Source: Ruminococcus flavefaciens (lineage in GTDB: Bacteria > Bacillota > Clostridia > Oscillospirales > Ruminococcaceae). From it: 64,000 nt of DNA. Below are positions 31,725 through 40,175 of the stretch, piece by piece (the first letter of the stretch is position 1; each line of letters starts with the position of its first letter). The translations under genes and the position numbers were made by a program. The stretch is taken from NCBI GenBank assembly GCA_002373775.1, contig DFJW01000077.1, positions 1 through 64,000 on the forward strand, given 5' to 3'. The notes under the pieces were generated by a model, which saw only the letters and a list, made by a program, of their open reading frames with translations, had not been told where the DNA came from and did no database searches.

Positions 31725-32837
31725 ATGTCTCACGAAGAATATATGCGGCTCGCTCTTGAACTTGCGAAGAAGGCGACAGGCTTCACTTCACCTAATCCCA
31801 TAGTCGGAGCTGTGATAGTCCGTGACGGAGAGATAATAGGGCAGGGCTACCATAAAAGATATGGTGATCTCCATGCTGAGAGGAACGCCTTTGCAGAATG
31901 TGACGCAAAGGGCATAGACTGTACCGGTGCTGATATGTATGTCACGCTTGAACCGTGCTGTCATCACGGCAAGCAGCCTCCCTGCACGGAAGCAGTCATC
32001 GCCCACGGCATAAAGCGGGTTTTTGTAGGTTCGTCCGATCCGAACCCGCTCGTATCAGGAAAAGGATCAGAACAGCTGCGCCGCAGTGGCATCGAGGTAC
32101 ACGAAGGGATACTCCGCAGTGAATGTGACAAGGTAAATGAGATATTCTTCCACTATATAACACACAAGCGCCCGTTCGTGACCATGAAGTACGCGATGAC
32201 AATGGACGGCAAGATAGCCTGTACGACCGGCGAATCCAAGTGGATAACCGGAGAGGAGGCGCGCAGACATGTGCATTTTGAAAGGCTGAGGCACACTGCC
32301 ATAATGGCAGGAGTAGGTACAGTTATCGCAGACGATCCGCTGCTGACCTGCCGCCTTGAAGGCGGACGCGATCCCATACGGATAATATGTGACAGCACAC
32401 TTCGGACACCGCTTGAAAGCAGCATAGTGAAGACAGCCGCTGAAGTCCCGACGGTCATCGCATCCGCATGCGCCGATCCGGAAAGGATAAAACCGTATAC
32501 AGACAGGGGATGCGAAGTCATTACAGCCGCAGGCATTGACGGAAGAGTTGATCTGCGGGAACTCATGCGCATACTTGGTGAAGAGCGGGGAATAGACAGC
32601 ATCCTCCTTGAAGGCGGCGGAGAACTTAACTGGTCAGCACTGAAAGCCGGCATCGTGAATAAAGTGCAGGCATATATAGCGCCCAAGATATTCGGCGGAA
32701 ATGCGAAAACCCCTGTATCCGGAGAAGGCGTTCTGACGCCGTCGGAAGCATATATACTGGAGACGGTCGATATAGTGAGATTGGGCGAAGATCATATGAT
32801 AGAAAGCATGGTGAGATATGTTCACAGGGATAGTTGA
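31725..32837 (+). CDS. ribD: Bifunctional riboflavin deaminase/reductase
   Basis: 370 residues. The N-terminal deaminase domain has the zinc motif HAE (in DLHAERNAF) and PCCHHGKQPPC; it deaminates the pyrimidine intermediate. The C-terminal domain (from about 150, KYAMTMDGKIA, then GVGTVIADDPLLTCR and EGGGELNWS) is the NADPH-dependent reductase of the ribosyl chain. AAGGAGGA precedes the ATG. The 3' end overlaps ribE by 20 bases. First gene after the riboswitch. Confidence 0.96.
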   Translation: MSHEEYMRLALELAKKATGFTSPNPIVGAVIVRDGEIIGQGYHKRYGDLHAERNAFAECDAKGIDCTGADMYVTLEPCCHHGKQPPCTEAVIAHGIKRVFVGSSDPNPLVSGKGSEQLRRSGIEVHEGILRSECDKVNEIFFHYITHKRPFVTMKYAMTMDGKIACTTGESKWITGEEARRHVHFERLRHTAIMAGVGTVIADDPLLTCRLEGGRDPIRIICDSTLRTPLESSIVKTAAEVPTVIASACADPERIKPYTDRGCEVITAAGIDGRVDLRELMRILGEERGIDSILLEGGGELNWSALKAGIVNKVQAYIAPKIFGGNAKTPVSGEGVLTPSEAYILETVDIVRLGEDHMIESMVRYVHRDS

Positions 32838-33465
32838 AGAAGTCGGCAAAGTGCGTGAGATACGCCGCGGAGGCACGTCCTCGTACATACACATAGAATG
32901 CAGCAAGGTGCTTGAAGGCACAAAGATCGGCGACAGTATCGCAGTAAACGGCGTTTGTCTCACAGTTACCGACATGAGCGGATCCGGATTCAAGGCGGAC
33001 GTGATGAACGAGACGCTCAGCCGTTCATCTCTTGGTGAACTGAGCATCGGAAGTCCCGTCGATCTTGAACGTGCCATGGCAGCCAACGGCAGATTCGGAG
33101 GACACATCGTCTCCGGACATATCGACGGTACCGGTACGATCACAGATATCCGCAAAGACGGCATAGCCTGCTGGTACACGATCACTGCCGGCAGCAGTAT
33201 AATGCACTACATAGTGGAAAAAGGCTCGATCACGATCGACGGCATAAGCCTTACAGTGGCGAAGGTATCCGATACCGGTTTCAGCGTGTCAATAATCCCG
33301 CATACTGCTGCACAGACAGTTCTTGGTTACAGAAAAAAGGGTGACATTGTGAATCTGGAAAACGACATTGTGGGCAAGTACATAGAGAAGTTCACCAGAC
33401 CGGAAGAAACACCAGCCGGAAAGCAGGGGATAACCTATGCGTTCCTTGCAGAAAACGGCTTTTAA
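32818..33465 (+). CDS. ribE: Riboflavin synthase alpha chain
   Basis: 215 residues with the two internally repeated lumazine-binding domains. Each starts with the same pattern: MFTGIVEEVGKV at the N-terminus and GHIVSGHIDGTGTI in the second, with NGVCLTV and DGISLTV as repeat markers. It dismutates two 6,7-dimethyl-8-ribityllumazine to riboflavin and the pyrimidinedione. Start overlaps ribD, suggesting translational coupling. The C-terminal PEETPAGKQGITYAFLAENGF is family-like. Confidence 0.96.
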   Translation: MFTGIVEEVGKVREIRRGGTSSYIHIECSKVLEGTKIGDSIAVNGVCLTVTDMSGSGFKADVMNETLSRSSLGELSIGSPVDLERAMAANGRFGGHIVSGHIDGTGTITDIRKDGIACWYTITAGSSIMHYIVEKGSITIDGISLTVAKVSDTGFSVSIIPHTAAQTVLGYRKKGDIVNLENDIVGKYIEKFTRPEETPAGKQGITYAFLAENGF

Positions 33466-33485
33466 AATAAAACAGGAGGTAAACA

Positions 33486-34691
33486 ATGTTTAAATACAAC
33501 ACGATAGAAGAGGCACTTGAAGCTCTCAGAAACGGCGAGATCATTCTCGTGTCTGACGATGAAGACCGCGAGAACGAAGGCGATATGATATGTGCTGCGG
33601 AGTTTGCGACTACTGAAAACGTGAATTTCATGGCAATGCACGCCAAGGGACTCATATGTATGCCCATGAGCCGTGACATGTGCAAGAGGCTCGGACTTCC
33701 GCAGATGATAAGGCTCGACGAGAACACAGACAATCACTGTACAGCGTTTACAGTGTCCATAGACCATGTTGACACTACCACCGGCATCTCAGCAGCCGAG
33801 CGTGGATTTACAGCAAGAGCCTGTGTAGACGAAGCAGCAAAGCCTTCTGATTTCCGTCGCCCAGGTCATATGTTCCCGCTGATGGCAAAGGACAACGGAG
33901 TGCTTGAACGTGAAGGACATACTGAAGCGACAGTTGATCTCATGCGTCTTGCAGGACTGAAGGAATGCGGACTATGCTGTGAGGTCATGCGTGATGACGG
34001 CACTATGATGCGCAGTGCAGAGTTGCAGGAAAAGGCAAAAGAATGGGGAATGAAATACATCACCATACAGGCTCTGAAAGATTACCGAAAGTGTCATGAC
34101 AAGCTGGTCGAGAAAGTTGCGAACACCAAGCTGCCGACGAAATACGGTGAATTCCGGGCAGTAGGATTTGTGAACAAGCTCAACGGGGAGCATCATGTAG
34201 CACTTGTAAAGGGCGATATCGGAGACGGGGAGAACATACTCTGCCGTGTGCATTCAGAGTGCCTTACAGGAGATGCTTTCGGTTCGCTCAAATGCGACTG
34301 CGGCCAGCAGTTTGCGGCGGCAATGAACCAGATCGAGAAGGAAGGCAGAGGGATACTGCTTTACATGCGTCAGGAAGGCAGAGGGATAGGACTTATCAAC
34401 AAGCTCCGTGCATATGAACTTCAGGATCAGGGAATGGACACTCTTGAAGCGAATCTTGCGCTGGGATTCCCCGGCGACATGCGTGAATACTATATCGGCG
34501 CACAGATACTCCGTGAACTTGGCTGCAAAACACTGAGACTGCTGACCAACAATCCTGATAAAGTCTACGGACTCAGCGGTTTCGGCATAGAGATCAAAGA
34601 GCGGGTTCCGATACAGATGGATGCTACTGCATACGACCTGTTCTACCTGAAGACGAAGCAGGAGAAAATGGGCCACATCCTGAATTACTGA
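33486..34691 (+). CDS. ribBA: Bifunctional DHBP synthase/GTP cyclohydrolase II
   Basis: 401 residues. Residues 1-200 are 3,4-dihydroxy-2-butanone-4-phosphate synthase with the acidic metal loop [11 protein letters not shown] and HTEATVDL. Residues 205-401 are GTP cyclohydrolase II with the zinc cysteines in [17 protein letters not shown] and the RQEGRGIGL motif. Both committed starting reactions of riboflavin synthesis are thus in one protein. AGGAGGT lies before the ATG, 20 bases after ribE. Confidence 0.97.
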   Translation: MFKYNTIEEALEALRNGEIILVSDDEDRENEGDMICAAEFATTENVNFMAMHAKGLICMPMSRDMCKRLGLPQMIRLDENTDNHCTAFTVSIDHVDTTTGISAAERGFTARACVDEAAKPSDFRRPGHMFPLMAKDNGVLEREGHTEATVDLMRLAGLKECGLCCEVMRDDGTMMRSAELQEKAKEWGMKYITIQALKDYRKCHDKLVEKVANTKLPTKYGEFRAVGFVNKLNGEHHVALVKGDIGDGENILCRVHSECLTGDAFGSLKCDCGQQFAAAMNQIEKEGRGILLYMRQEGRGIGLINKLRAYELQDQGMDTLEANLALGFPGDMREYYIGAQILRELGCKTLRLLTNNPDKVYGLSGFGIEIKERVPIQMDATAYDLFYLKTKQEKMGHILNY

Positions 34692-34700
34692 GGTGCAGCT

Positions 34701-35180
34701 ATGAGTATCCCCGAGATAATACTGACAGTGATAGCAGCCGTAATACTTGCCGCATCAGCGGTATGCACAGTATCGTGGCTCATCGCGCTGAGATCAGATA
34801 AAGAAAACGCATTTGTATTCTCTCTGAGCAATCTCGTTATAGACGGCGTACTTATTATCATGTTTATTCTCTTCGCGGTCACCGGTGATAGTTACAGACT
34901 GTTCTATCTTCTGATATCCATATCCGAGATCATCTCAATACCAACGATGTGTGGAGCGATACTCACAACCAAAGGGATATGCACAGTACTGTTCATAAAA
35001 AAGAGGTACATACCTCTGTCGGAACTCAGTTACCAGTATGCCGGACGCGATCTTGAGATATACCAAAAGGGAAAAAGCAGACCTGCAAAATACCAGCTCT
35101 GCATAAAAGATACAAAGACCATAAAAATGCTTGCGGACTGGTATCCCAAGCACGATTACGAAAACCCACTGATAAAATGA
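34701..35180 (+). CDS. Membrane protein of the riboflavin operon, function unknown
   Basis: 159 residues. Two or three membrane helices in the first 95 (IPEIILTVIAAVILAASAVCTVSWL, LVIDGVLIIMFILFAV, LFYLLISISEIISIPTM region) and a soluble C-terminal half (IPLSELSYQYAGRDLEIYQKGKSRP). I do not recognise it. It does not look like RibU or other known flavin transporters, which have more helices. It lies 9 bases after ribBA and 20 before ribH, so it is firmly in the operon and under the FMN riboswitch. Confidence 0.78.
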   Translation: MSIPEIILTVIAAVILAASAVCTVSWLIALRSDKENAFVFSLSNLVIDGVLIIMFILFAVTGDSYRLFYLLISISEIISIPTMCGAILTTKGICTVLFIKKRYIPLSELSYQYAGRDLEIYQKGKSRPAKYQLCIKDTKTIKMLADWYPKHDYENPLIK

Positions 35181-35200
35181 TCTGATAAGGAGAAAGAATT

Positions 35201-35668
35201 ATGAAGACATACGAAGGAAAATTCATTGCCAAGGACATACGCATAGGAATAGTTGTAGCTCGTTTCAACGAGTTCATCACCAGCAAGCTTCTCGGAGGTG
35301 CGATAGACACATTAAAGCGTCATGACGTAGAAGAGGATTCTATCGACGTAGCATGGGTGCCCGGAGCATTTGAGATACCGCTTATAGCATCCAAAATGGC
35401 GAAGTCCGGTAAATACGACGCAGTTATCTGCCTTGGCGCAATAATCAGAGGCAGCACCTCACACTACGACCTTGTCTGCAATGAAGCAGCCAAGGGCATA
35501 GCACAGGTATCTCTCCAGAGCGATATCCCCGTGATGTTCGGAGTAATAACCACCGAGAATATCGAGCAGGCAATAGAGAGAGCCGGATCAAAGGCGGGCA
35601 ACAAGGGAAGCGAATGCGCAGAAGGCGCTATCGAGATGATAAACCTCATCCGCGAGATAGAAGACTGA
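35201..35668 (+). CDS. ribH: 6,7-Dimethyl-8-ribityllumazine synthase
   Basis: 155-residue lumazine synthase that joins the pyrimidine diamine with dihydroxybutanone phosphate. Motifs are [36 protein letters not shown] (phosphate-binding) and [23 protein letters not shown] precedes the ATG. Its stop shares a base with the next start (TGATG). Confidence 0.96.
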   Translation: MKTYEGKFIAKDIRIGIVVARFNEFITSKLLGGAIDTLKRHDVEEDSIDVAWVPGAFEIPLIASKMAKSGKYDAVICLGAIIRGSTSHYDLVCNEAAKGIAQVSLQSDIPVMFGVITTENIEQAIERAGSKAGNKGSECAEGAIEMINLIREIED

Positions 35669-36336
35669 TGACAAATCTCATATTCGATTACGACGGTACT
35701 ATCCATAATTCCATGCTGACGTATGCGCCGGCATTCAGGGACACTATGAAATGGCTTTCAGACAGCGGATACATCGAGCCGAAGACTTATGACGACAAGG
35801 AGATAAGCTACTGGCTCGGTTTCAATTCCACAGACATGTGGGGGCAGTTTCATCCTGAACTTGACATAAGCGTCCGTGAGAAAGCACGCCGCATGCTTGG
35901 AGACAACATGGCTGAGCGTGTTGAAAGAGGCGAAGGGAGCCTTTATGACGGCGCAGAAGATGTGCTTTCAGAACTGCATGAAAGCGGATACCGGCTGATA
36001 TTCCTTAGCAATTGCCGTTTTCATTATCTTGAACGTCACAGGAGAGTGTTTGCGCTTGACCGGTTCTTTGACGCATTCTACTGCTGTGAAGCCTATGGAT
36101 TCATACCTAAGTATGAGATATTCCGAAGCATATCAGCTGAAAACGAAGGGGATCATATCGTGATCGGTGACAGATTCCATGACATAGAGACAGCCGTAAA
36201 GAACGGACTTCCGTCCATAGGCTGCGGATACGGCTACGGAACGCCGGAAGAACTGTCAGCGGCAGATATGATAGTAAATGACATAAGAGAGATACCAGAT
36301 GCTGTCCGGTATATTACAGAAAGGATGCTCAGATGA
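35668..36336 (+). CDS. HAD-superfamily phosphatase in the riboflavin operon
   Basis: 222 residues of the HAD subfamily I. Motif I FDYDGTIHNS supplies the nucleophile and acid Asp, motif II is in FLSNC, motif III Lys lies in FIPKYEIF and motif IV in GDRFHDIETA. The pathway needs a phosphatase to dephosphorylate the ribitylaminouracil phosphate before RibH; in other bacteria HAD enzymes (YcsE, YigB, YbjI) do it. Operon position makes this a good candidate; the assignment is inference. Start overlaps ribH, stop overlaps the next gene (ATGA). Confidence 0.88.
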   Translation: MTNLIFDYDGTIHNSMLTYAPAFRDTMKWLSDSGYIEPKTYDDKEISYWLGFNSTDMWGQFHPELDISVREKARRMLGDNMAERVERGEGSLYDGAEDVLSELHESGYRLIFLSNCRFHYLERHRRVFALDRFFDAFYCCEAYGFIPKYEIFRSISAENEGDHIVIGDRFHDIETAVKNGLPSIGCGYGYGTPEELSAADMIVNDIREIPDAVRYITERMLR

Positions 36337-38057
36337 AAAAACTAAGAATCATGGCTGTTATTACAGCAATGCTGCTTACCTCTGCATCATGCAGTCTTCG
36401 TGATTTTGGCAACAATACCAGCAAGCCGGAGTCCGGAACGTCTCACTCTGCTCCTGACACGACCAAGGAGAAAGAGACGGCTTCAACAGAAGAACAGACG
36501 ACCGAGGAAGAAACATCAGAAGCGACTACCGAAGAGGAAACGACTGATGAGGCGACAACTGAAAGCGCCGATGATCCGGGAAAGGCTTATACCGAAGTTG
36601 AACTTGACGACATCCGCTCCCATGCACAGCTCCTTCTTGACGATATTGAAGAAAAGAATAACAAGAAAAGTGTAAGTGAGGACATAGAACTCCTGCTTTA
36701 CGATCTTGATGCCTGCAATCAGGCGTATTCGTATATCACGATAGATTACTATCTTGATATGGACAATGAAGAAAACGAGAAACTCTCGGATGACTATATG
36801 GAAACGATGACGATAGCCAATGAGTTGATATCATACGCTTTCTGTCAGGGATATTTAAGCGACTACAAGAAGCTTTTCATTGATTATGTCACAGAAGACG
36901 TTATAGAATACTATTCTGATGACACCTATGACCTTGACGCGGTAGAGAAAGAGGCGAGAGAAGAAGTCGAACTGCACGACCAGATGCTTGACGAGTATTA
37001 TGACATATACTTTGATGAGGAAATGTCAGAAAAAGAGAAAGCACTTGCGTGTGCAGAGATATATCTTGAGCTTCTGAAGGCCTATGACACAGAGAGCTTC
37101 TATGCCCAGTACAACCGAGATTACACACCGGAAGAGATAATCGAGCTTTCAGCCGTAGTCCGTGAAGAAATGGGCTCGCTGAGCGGAGATCTGGTAGAAG
37201 CATTCCAGAAGTGTGACGGCGCCATAAGTGTGCTGTATAAGCCTCTGGAGATCGAAGAGCCGTTTGAAGTGATCCGTAAATACGTTTCACAGCTCTCCCC
37301 GGATCTGAAAAAGTCAGCAGACATGATAAACGATGGATCCCTGTATTATATGGCAGAGAAAGAGAGTGCATATCCCGGTTCATTCACCACAGATCTTCCT
37401 CTTAATAACAGCGCACTGGTATTCATAAACGTAGAAGAAACACTTGATCTGCTGCCAACATGCGTACACGAATTCGGTCATTTCCACGCATCGTTCTATG
37501 ATGATATAACAACATATAAAGCGGTCACAAATCTGGACATAGCAGAGATACAGTCTCAGGGACTTGAATTCCTTTTCATGCAGTTCTACGATGACATATA
37601 CGGCGATCAGGCAAAAGCCATGCAGCTTTATAAGACCATAGAGCTGGTAGATTCCGTTGTCACGGGATTCATGATCGGAGAGTTCGAATACACAGTCCTT
37701 GACAGGATAGATGATATCACTCCGGAAGGCGTAGTTGATCTCTGGCACGAGATGTTCGATGAATACAACGATGAAGTAGAGTTCTACATAGTCAATCATC
37801 TTTTTGAGAGCCCGGGCTACTATATAAGCTACGGAGTCTCAGCACTTGCCGCATTTGACATATGGGAAGACATGCAGACTTCCAATGAAAAAGCGCTTGA
37901 AAAGTACGAAAAGATAGCAAAGGTATCGTGTTCAGATTCACAGTACCAGTTCTGTGAAGCAACGCAGGAATGCGGATTCAGGGATGTGCTGAATGCCGAT
38001 TACGTCAGTGATCTTGCGCAGAAGATAAAGGATTATGCCGCAAGCGTAAGCGACTGA
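36333..38057 (+). CDS. Lipoprotein with M3-type metallopeptidase domain
   Basis: 574 residues. The signal peptide ends in a lipobox (LTSASC, Cys20). A Thr/Glu-rich linker to about residue 85 follows, then a mostly helical domain with HEFGH (379-383), the HExxH zinc site of gluzincins, and a downstream EIQSQGLEFLF segment that gives the third ligand Glu. The arrangement resembles oligoendopeptidase F/M3 enzymes, displayed on the outer membrane face. It overlaps the HAD gene by four bases and ends the riboflavin operon; a functional link to flavins is not evident. Confidence 0.82.
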   Translation: MKKLRIMAVITAMLLTSASCSLRDFGNNTSKPESGTSHSAPDTTKEKETASTEEQTTEEETSEATTEEETTDEATTESADDPGKAYTEVELDDIRSHAQLLLDDIEEKNNKKSVSEDIELLLYDLDACNQAYSYITIDYYLDMDNEENEKLSDDYMETMTIANELISYAFCQGYLSDYKKLFIDYVTEDVIEYYSDDTYDLDAVEKEAREEVELHDQMLDEYYDIYFDEEMSEKEKALACAEIYLELLKAYDTESFYAQYNRDYTPEEIIELSAVVREEMGSLSGDLVEAFQKCDGAISVLYKPLEIEEPFEVIRKYVSQLSPDLKKSADMINDGSLYYMAEKESAYPGSFTTDLPLNNSALVFINVEETLDLLPTCVHEFGHFHASFYDDITTYKAVTNLDIAEIQSQGLEFLFMQFYDDIYGDQAKAMQLYKTIELVDSVVTGFMIGEFEYTVLDRIDDITPEGVVDLWHEMFDEYNDEVEFYIVNHLFESPGYYISYGVSALAAFDIWEDMQTSNEKALEKYEKIAKVSCSDSQYQFCEATQECGFRDVLNADYVSDLAQKIKDYAASVSD

Positions 38058-38076
38058 CACATATGATAATAAATAA

Positions 38077-38113
38077 AAACCCGGAAGCATATCAAAAGCT
38101 TCCGGGTTTTTAT
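38077..38113. terminator. Bidirectional terminator of the riboflavin operon
   Basis: 12-bp stem AAACCCGGAAGC/GCTTCCGGGTTT with T runs on both strands. It also serves the convergent YfcE-like gene. Confidence 0.9.
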
Positions 38114-38163
38114 TATGTAAGTAACATTTCATTGCAGGGTGAATATAATAAATAAGGACACAT

Positions 38164-38646
38164 TCAGACGTCGGTGATATTCATTATAACACCGTAGATA
38201 GATATGTCAAGAGTGCCGAAAGAAGGCTTATTGCCGTCACGGGGACATGAAGCGCTTCCGGGATTCAGGATGTATAAGCCGTCGGAATAGTGTTCAAAAC
38301 GGCTGTGAGTGTGCCCGAAAAGGATGATATCGCACTCATTCTGCCTTGCAAGTATCTTGAGGCGTTCAAGGGAACTCTTGACGCCGTACCTATGGCCATG
38401 GGTAGCGAGGATCTTATGATCCAGAGCGGGCAGTATAAAAAAGTCATTACTCAGACTGTTATAGTCGCAGTTACCTGCAACATGTATGATCTTCTGAGAG
38501 AGAGAGGAATGGGATAAAACAAATCGGTCGAGTTCGCGTTCACCGTCACCAAGGTGAATGAACCAATCTGCATCAGTGTTCCTCATGATAACGCTTTCGA
38601 GAGCCGAGTAATCTCCGTGAGTATCAGACAGAACGACAATACGCAT
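38164..38646 (-). CDS. YfcE-family metallophosphodiesterase
   Basis: 160-residue calcineurin-like phosphodiesterase of the MJ0936/YfcE type. Motifs: SDTHGD (7-12), HLGDGERE near 31, AGNCD near 56, ATHGHRYG near 81 and FGHTHSR near 110. All metal ligands are present. Such enzymes split phosphodiester model substrates; the natural substrate is not known. A promoter with the second copy of the conserved upstream box precedes it. AGGAGG lies before the ATG. Confidence 0.9.
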   Translation of the reverse strand: MRIVVLSDTHGDYSALESVIMRNTDADWFIHLGDGERELDRFVLSHSSLSQKIIHVAGNCDYNSLSNDFFILPALDHKILATHGHRYGVKSSLERLKILARQNECDIILFGHTHSRFEHYSDGLYILNPGSASCPRDGNKPSFGTLDISIYGVIMNITDV

Positions 38647-38730
38647 ATAAGCCTCCTAAACAGTGCATGCTCATGAAACGCAGAGGGGCGTGATCCTTGA
38701 AGGATACTTAAAAGCAGCAACGTTATTAAT

Positions 38731-38759
38731 ATTATACCACATTATTATAAAAATAGCAA
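38731..38759 (-). promoter_or_regulatory. Promoter of the YfcE-like gene
   Basis: Minus strand: -35 TTGCTA (38754-38759), 17-bp spacer, -10 TATAAT (38731-38736). Confidence 0.87.
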
Positions 38760-38806
38760 GAGACGCGCGAAAAAACTTCCAAATTTTAAATCCAGCCGCG
38801 GTCAAG
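38751..38806 (-). repeat. Bipartite promoter-upstream box, copy B
   Basis: Positions 38751-38778 are identical to 1505-1532, and the second shared block (minus strand CTTGACCGCGGC) lies at 38795-38806. Here the second block is also one arm of a hairpin AGCCGC/GCGGCT (38794-38815). Phasing to the -35 is the same as at pta. Confidence 0.75.
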
Positions 38807-38890
38807 TATGCGGCTTAAAGGTGTTTATATCACAATATATATGAAAATGCGATAATAATCATATAAAACCAGTAATAAAAGGAGACGATT

Positions 38891-39142
38891 ATGAATAAGA
38901 ATAGCATAGATCCAAAAAAACTCGGGGGACTTCTTGACGCCGTAAGCAAAAAGCTTGGTGTGCCTCCTGAAAAGCTGAAAAGTGAACTTGAAGAGGGAAA
39001 GTTCGACAGCGCACTTTCGGCGATGAACGGGAACGACGCTGCCCGGTTCCGTCAGGCGGTAAACAATCCCCGGCTTGTGGAGAAGCTGATGAGCACTCCT
39101 CAGGCTCAGGCGCTTTATAAAAAGCTCTCGGGAGAACGGTGA
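38891..39142 (+). CDS. Small charged helical protein upstream of bofA
   Basis: 83 residues, rich in Lys and Glu, predicted all-helical: IDPKKLGGLLDAVSKKLGV, then PEKLKSELEEGKF and NPRLVEKLMSTPQAQALYKKL. No signal or membrane segment. I do not recognise a named family, although small proteins of this kind precede BofA-like genes in related Clostridia as far as I recall. AGGAGAC precedes the ATG. It is the first of four close genes ending in a BofA-like protein. Confidence 0.72.
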   Translation: MNKNSIDPKKLGGLLDAVSKKLGVPPEKLKSELEEGKFDSALSAMNGNDAARFRQAVNNPRLVEKLMSTPQAQALYKKLSGER

Positions 39143-39152
39143 GGTTACAGAT

Positions 39153-39497
39153 TTGGACGATATAATGGGAAAGCTGGGAGAGCTGCTCTCGGATAAAGAA
39201 AGCGTAAAGCAGATCTCTGAACTTGCACAGATGATGATGAATGGCACAGCTGAAGGCGAAGGCACAGAAGAGAATGCCGCATCTGAAGGCGTTCCGGATC
39301 TCAGTGCAGTTATGAAGCTGTCAGAGCTTGCCGGTGCATTGAGTAAGAGCGATGCTAATACCGAACTGCTCATAGCTCTTAAACCGCATCTCAGAGAAGA
39401 GCGTCAGCGAAAAGTTGATAAGGCTATAAAGCTGCTGAAACTGCTTGCAGTATGGAACCTTGCAAAGGAAAACGGACTTCTCAACGAGCTACTGTAG
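39153..39497 (+). CDS. Small helical protein upstream of bofA
   Basis: 114 residues, TTG start after GAGGT, 10 bases after the previous gene. The first part is acidic (LGELLSDKESVKQISELAQMM, then an Ala/Glu/Gly-rich stretch), and the C-terminal 35 residues contain a conserved-looking block, LKPHLREERQRKVDKAIKLL followed by LLKLLAVWNL. I know this C-terminal block from small uncharacterised proteins of Clostridia. A cytoplasmic role in sporulation is only suggested by position. Confidence 0.7.
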   Translation: MDDIMGKLGELLSDKESVKQISELAQMMMNGTAEGEGTEENAASEGVPDLSAVMKLSELAGALSKSDANTELLIALKPHLREERQRKVDKAIKLLKLLAVWNLAKENGLLNELL

Positions 39498-39507
39498 AGG
39501 TGATAAT

Positions 39508-39807
39508 ATGTCGATGCCTGACAGCAGTCAGATCAACAAAATGCGTCAGGACGCTATAAGGCGCTCAAAAGAGATGCACAGCCGCGCACTGCGCGATGAT
39601 AGTGCAAAGCAGGAAATCAGGGCTGATGCGGTCAGGTCCGGTCAGATCTCGGGACATTCGCCGGCAGGTATACTTGATCTGTTTGCCGGCGATATCCCCG
39701 GACTCAATGATCCGGATAAACTTCTGATAGCTGCACTGCTGCTGCTTCTGATACGCGAGGGTGCGGATATCAAGCTGATACTCGCACTCGGATACATATT
39801 ACTATAA
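39508..39807 (+). CDS. Small protein with C-terminal hydrophobic segment, upstream of bofA
   Basis: 99 residues: a basic, Arg-rich N-terminal half (MRQDAIRRSKEMHSRALRDD) and a C-terminal hydrophobic block LLIAALLLLLIREGADIKLI with LALGYILL to the end. The second half resembles other short clostridial proteins with a D-LLIALLLLLL-REG pattern. AGAGGTG precedes the ATG at 39508; a longer frame overlaps the gene before it. It probably binds to membranes. Confidence 0.7.
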   Translation: MSMPDSSQINKMRQDAIRRSKEMHSRALRDDSAKQEIRADAVRSGQISGHSPAGILDLFAGDIPGLNDPDKLLIAALLLLLIREGADIKLILALGYILL

Positions 39808-39821
39808 GGATCGGGACAAAA

Positions 39822-40073
39822 ATGGAGCAAAAGATAATGATCGCTGCGGCACTATCCGCAGCTGCGCTTTTAGTGATGGTCCGCACAATACGGAAAAACG
39901 GAGCAGCCTCCGCATTCAGAACGGCACTTCTTGGCGCTGTATCGCTGTTTCTGCTGCATCATATTCAAGGACGTTTCGGACTTGACATCCCTATAAATCC
40001 GTTCAATCTTACGGGGAGCATAATACTTGGCATACCGTTCCTGATATGTCTCGTTGTGATAAGAATGTGCTGA
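39822..40073 (+). CDS. bofA: BofA-like protein (pro-sigma-K processing inhibitor family)
   Basis: 83 residues with two membrane helices (MIAAALSAAALLVMVRTI and the C-terminal LTGSIILGIPFLICLVVI). The PINPFNLTGSIILGIP block is the family's N-x-x-T-x-x-x-LG-P signature. In Bacillus, BofA holds the SpoIVFB protease inactive until the forespore signal arrives. Position at the end of a four-gene string of small proteins supports a sporulation function for all of them. GGATCGG precedes the ATG weakly. Confidence 0.78.
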   Translation: MEQKIMIAAALSAAALLVMVRTIRKNGAASAFRTALLGAVSLFLLHHIQGRFGLDIPINPFNLTGSIILGIPFLICLVVIRMC

Positions 40074-40119
40074 CAAACATTATAATTGTGAAATTTTGAA
40101 AAATATTTTTGATATACTA

Positions 40120-40148
40120 TTGAAATTTTATATAGTTTGTGGTAAAAT
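40120..40148 (+). promoter_or_regulatory. Promoter of the nucleoside phosphorylase gene
   Basis: -35 TTGAAA (40120-40125), 17-bp spacer, -10 TAAAAT (40143-40148). Confidence 0.78.
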
Positions 40149-40175
40149 GTAAATATATAATACAGGAGGTGCAAT

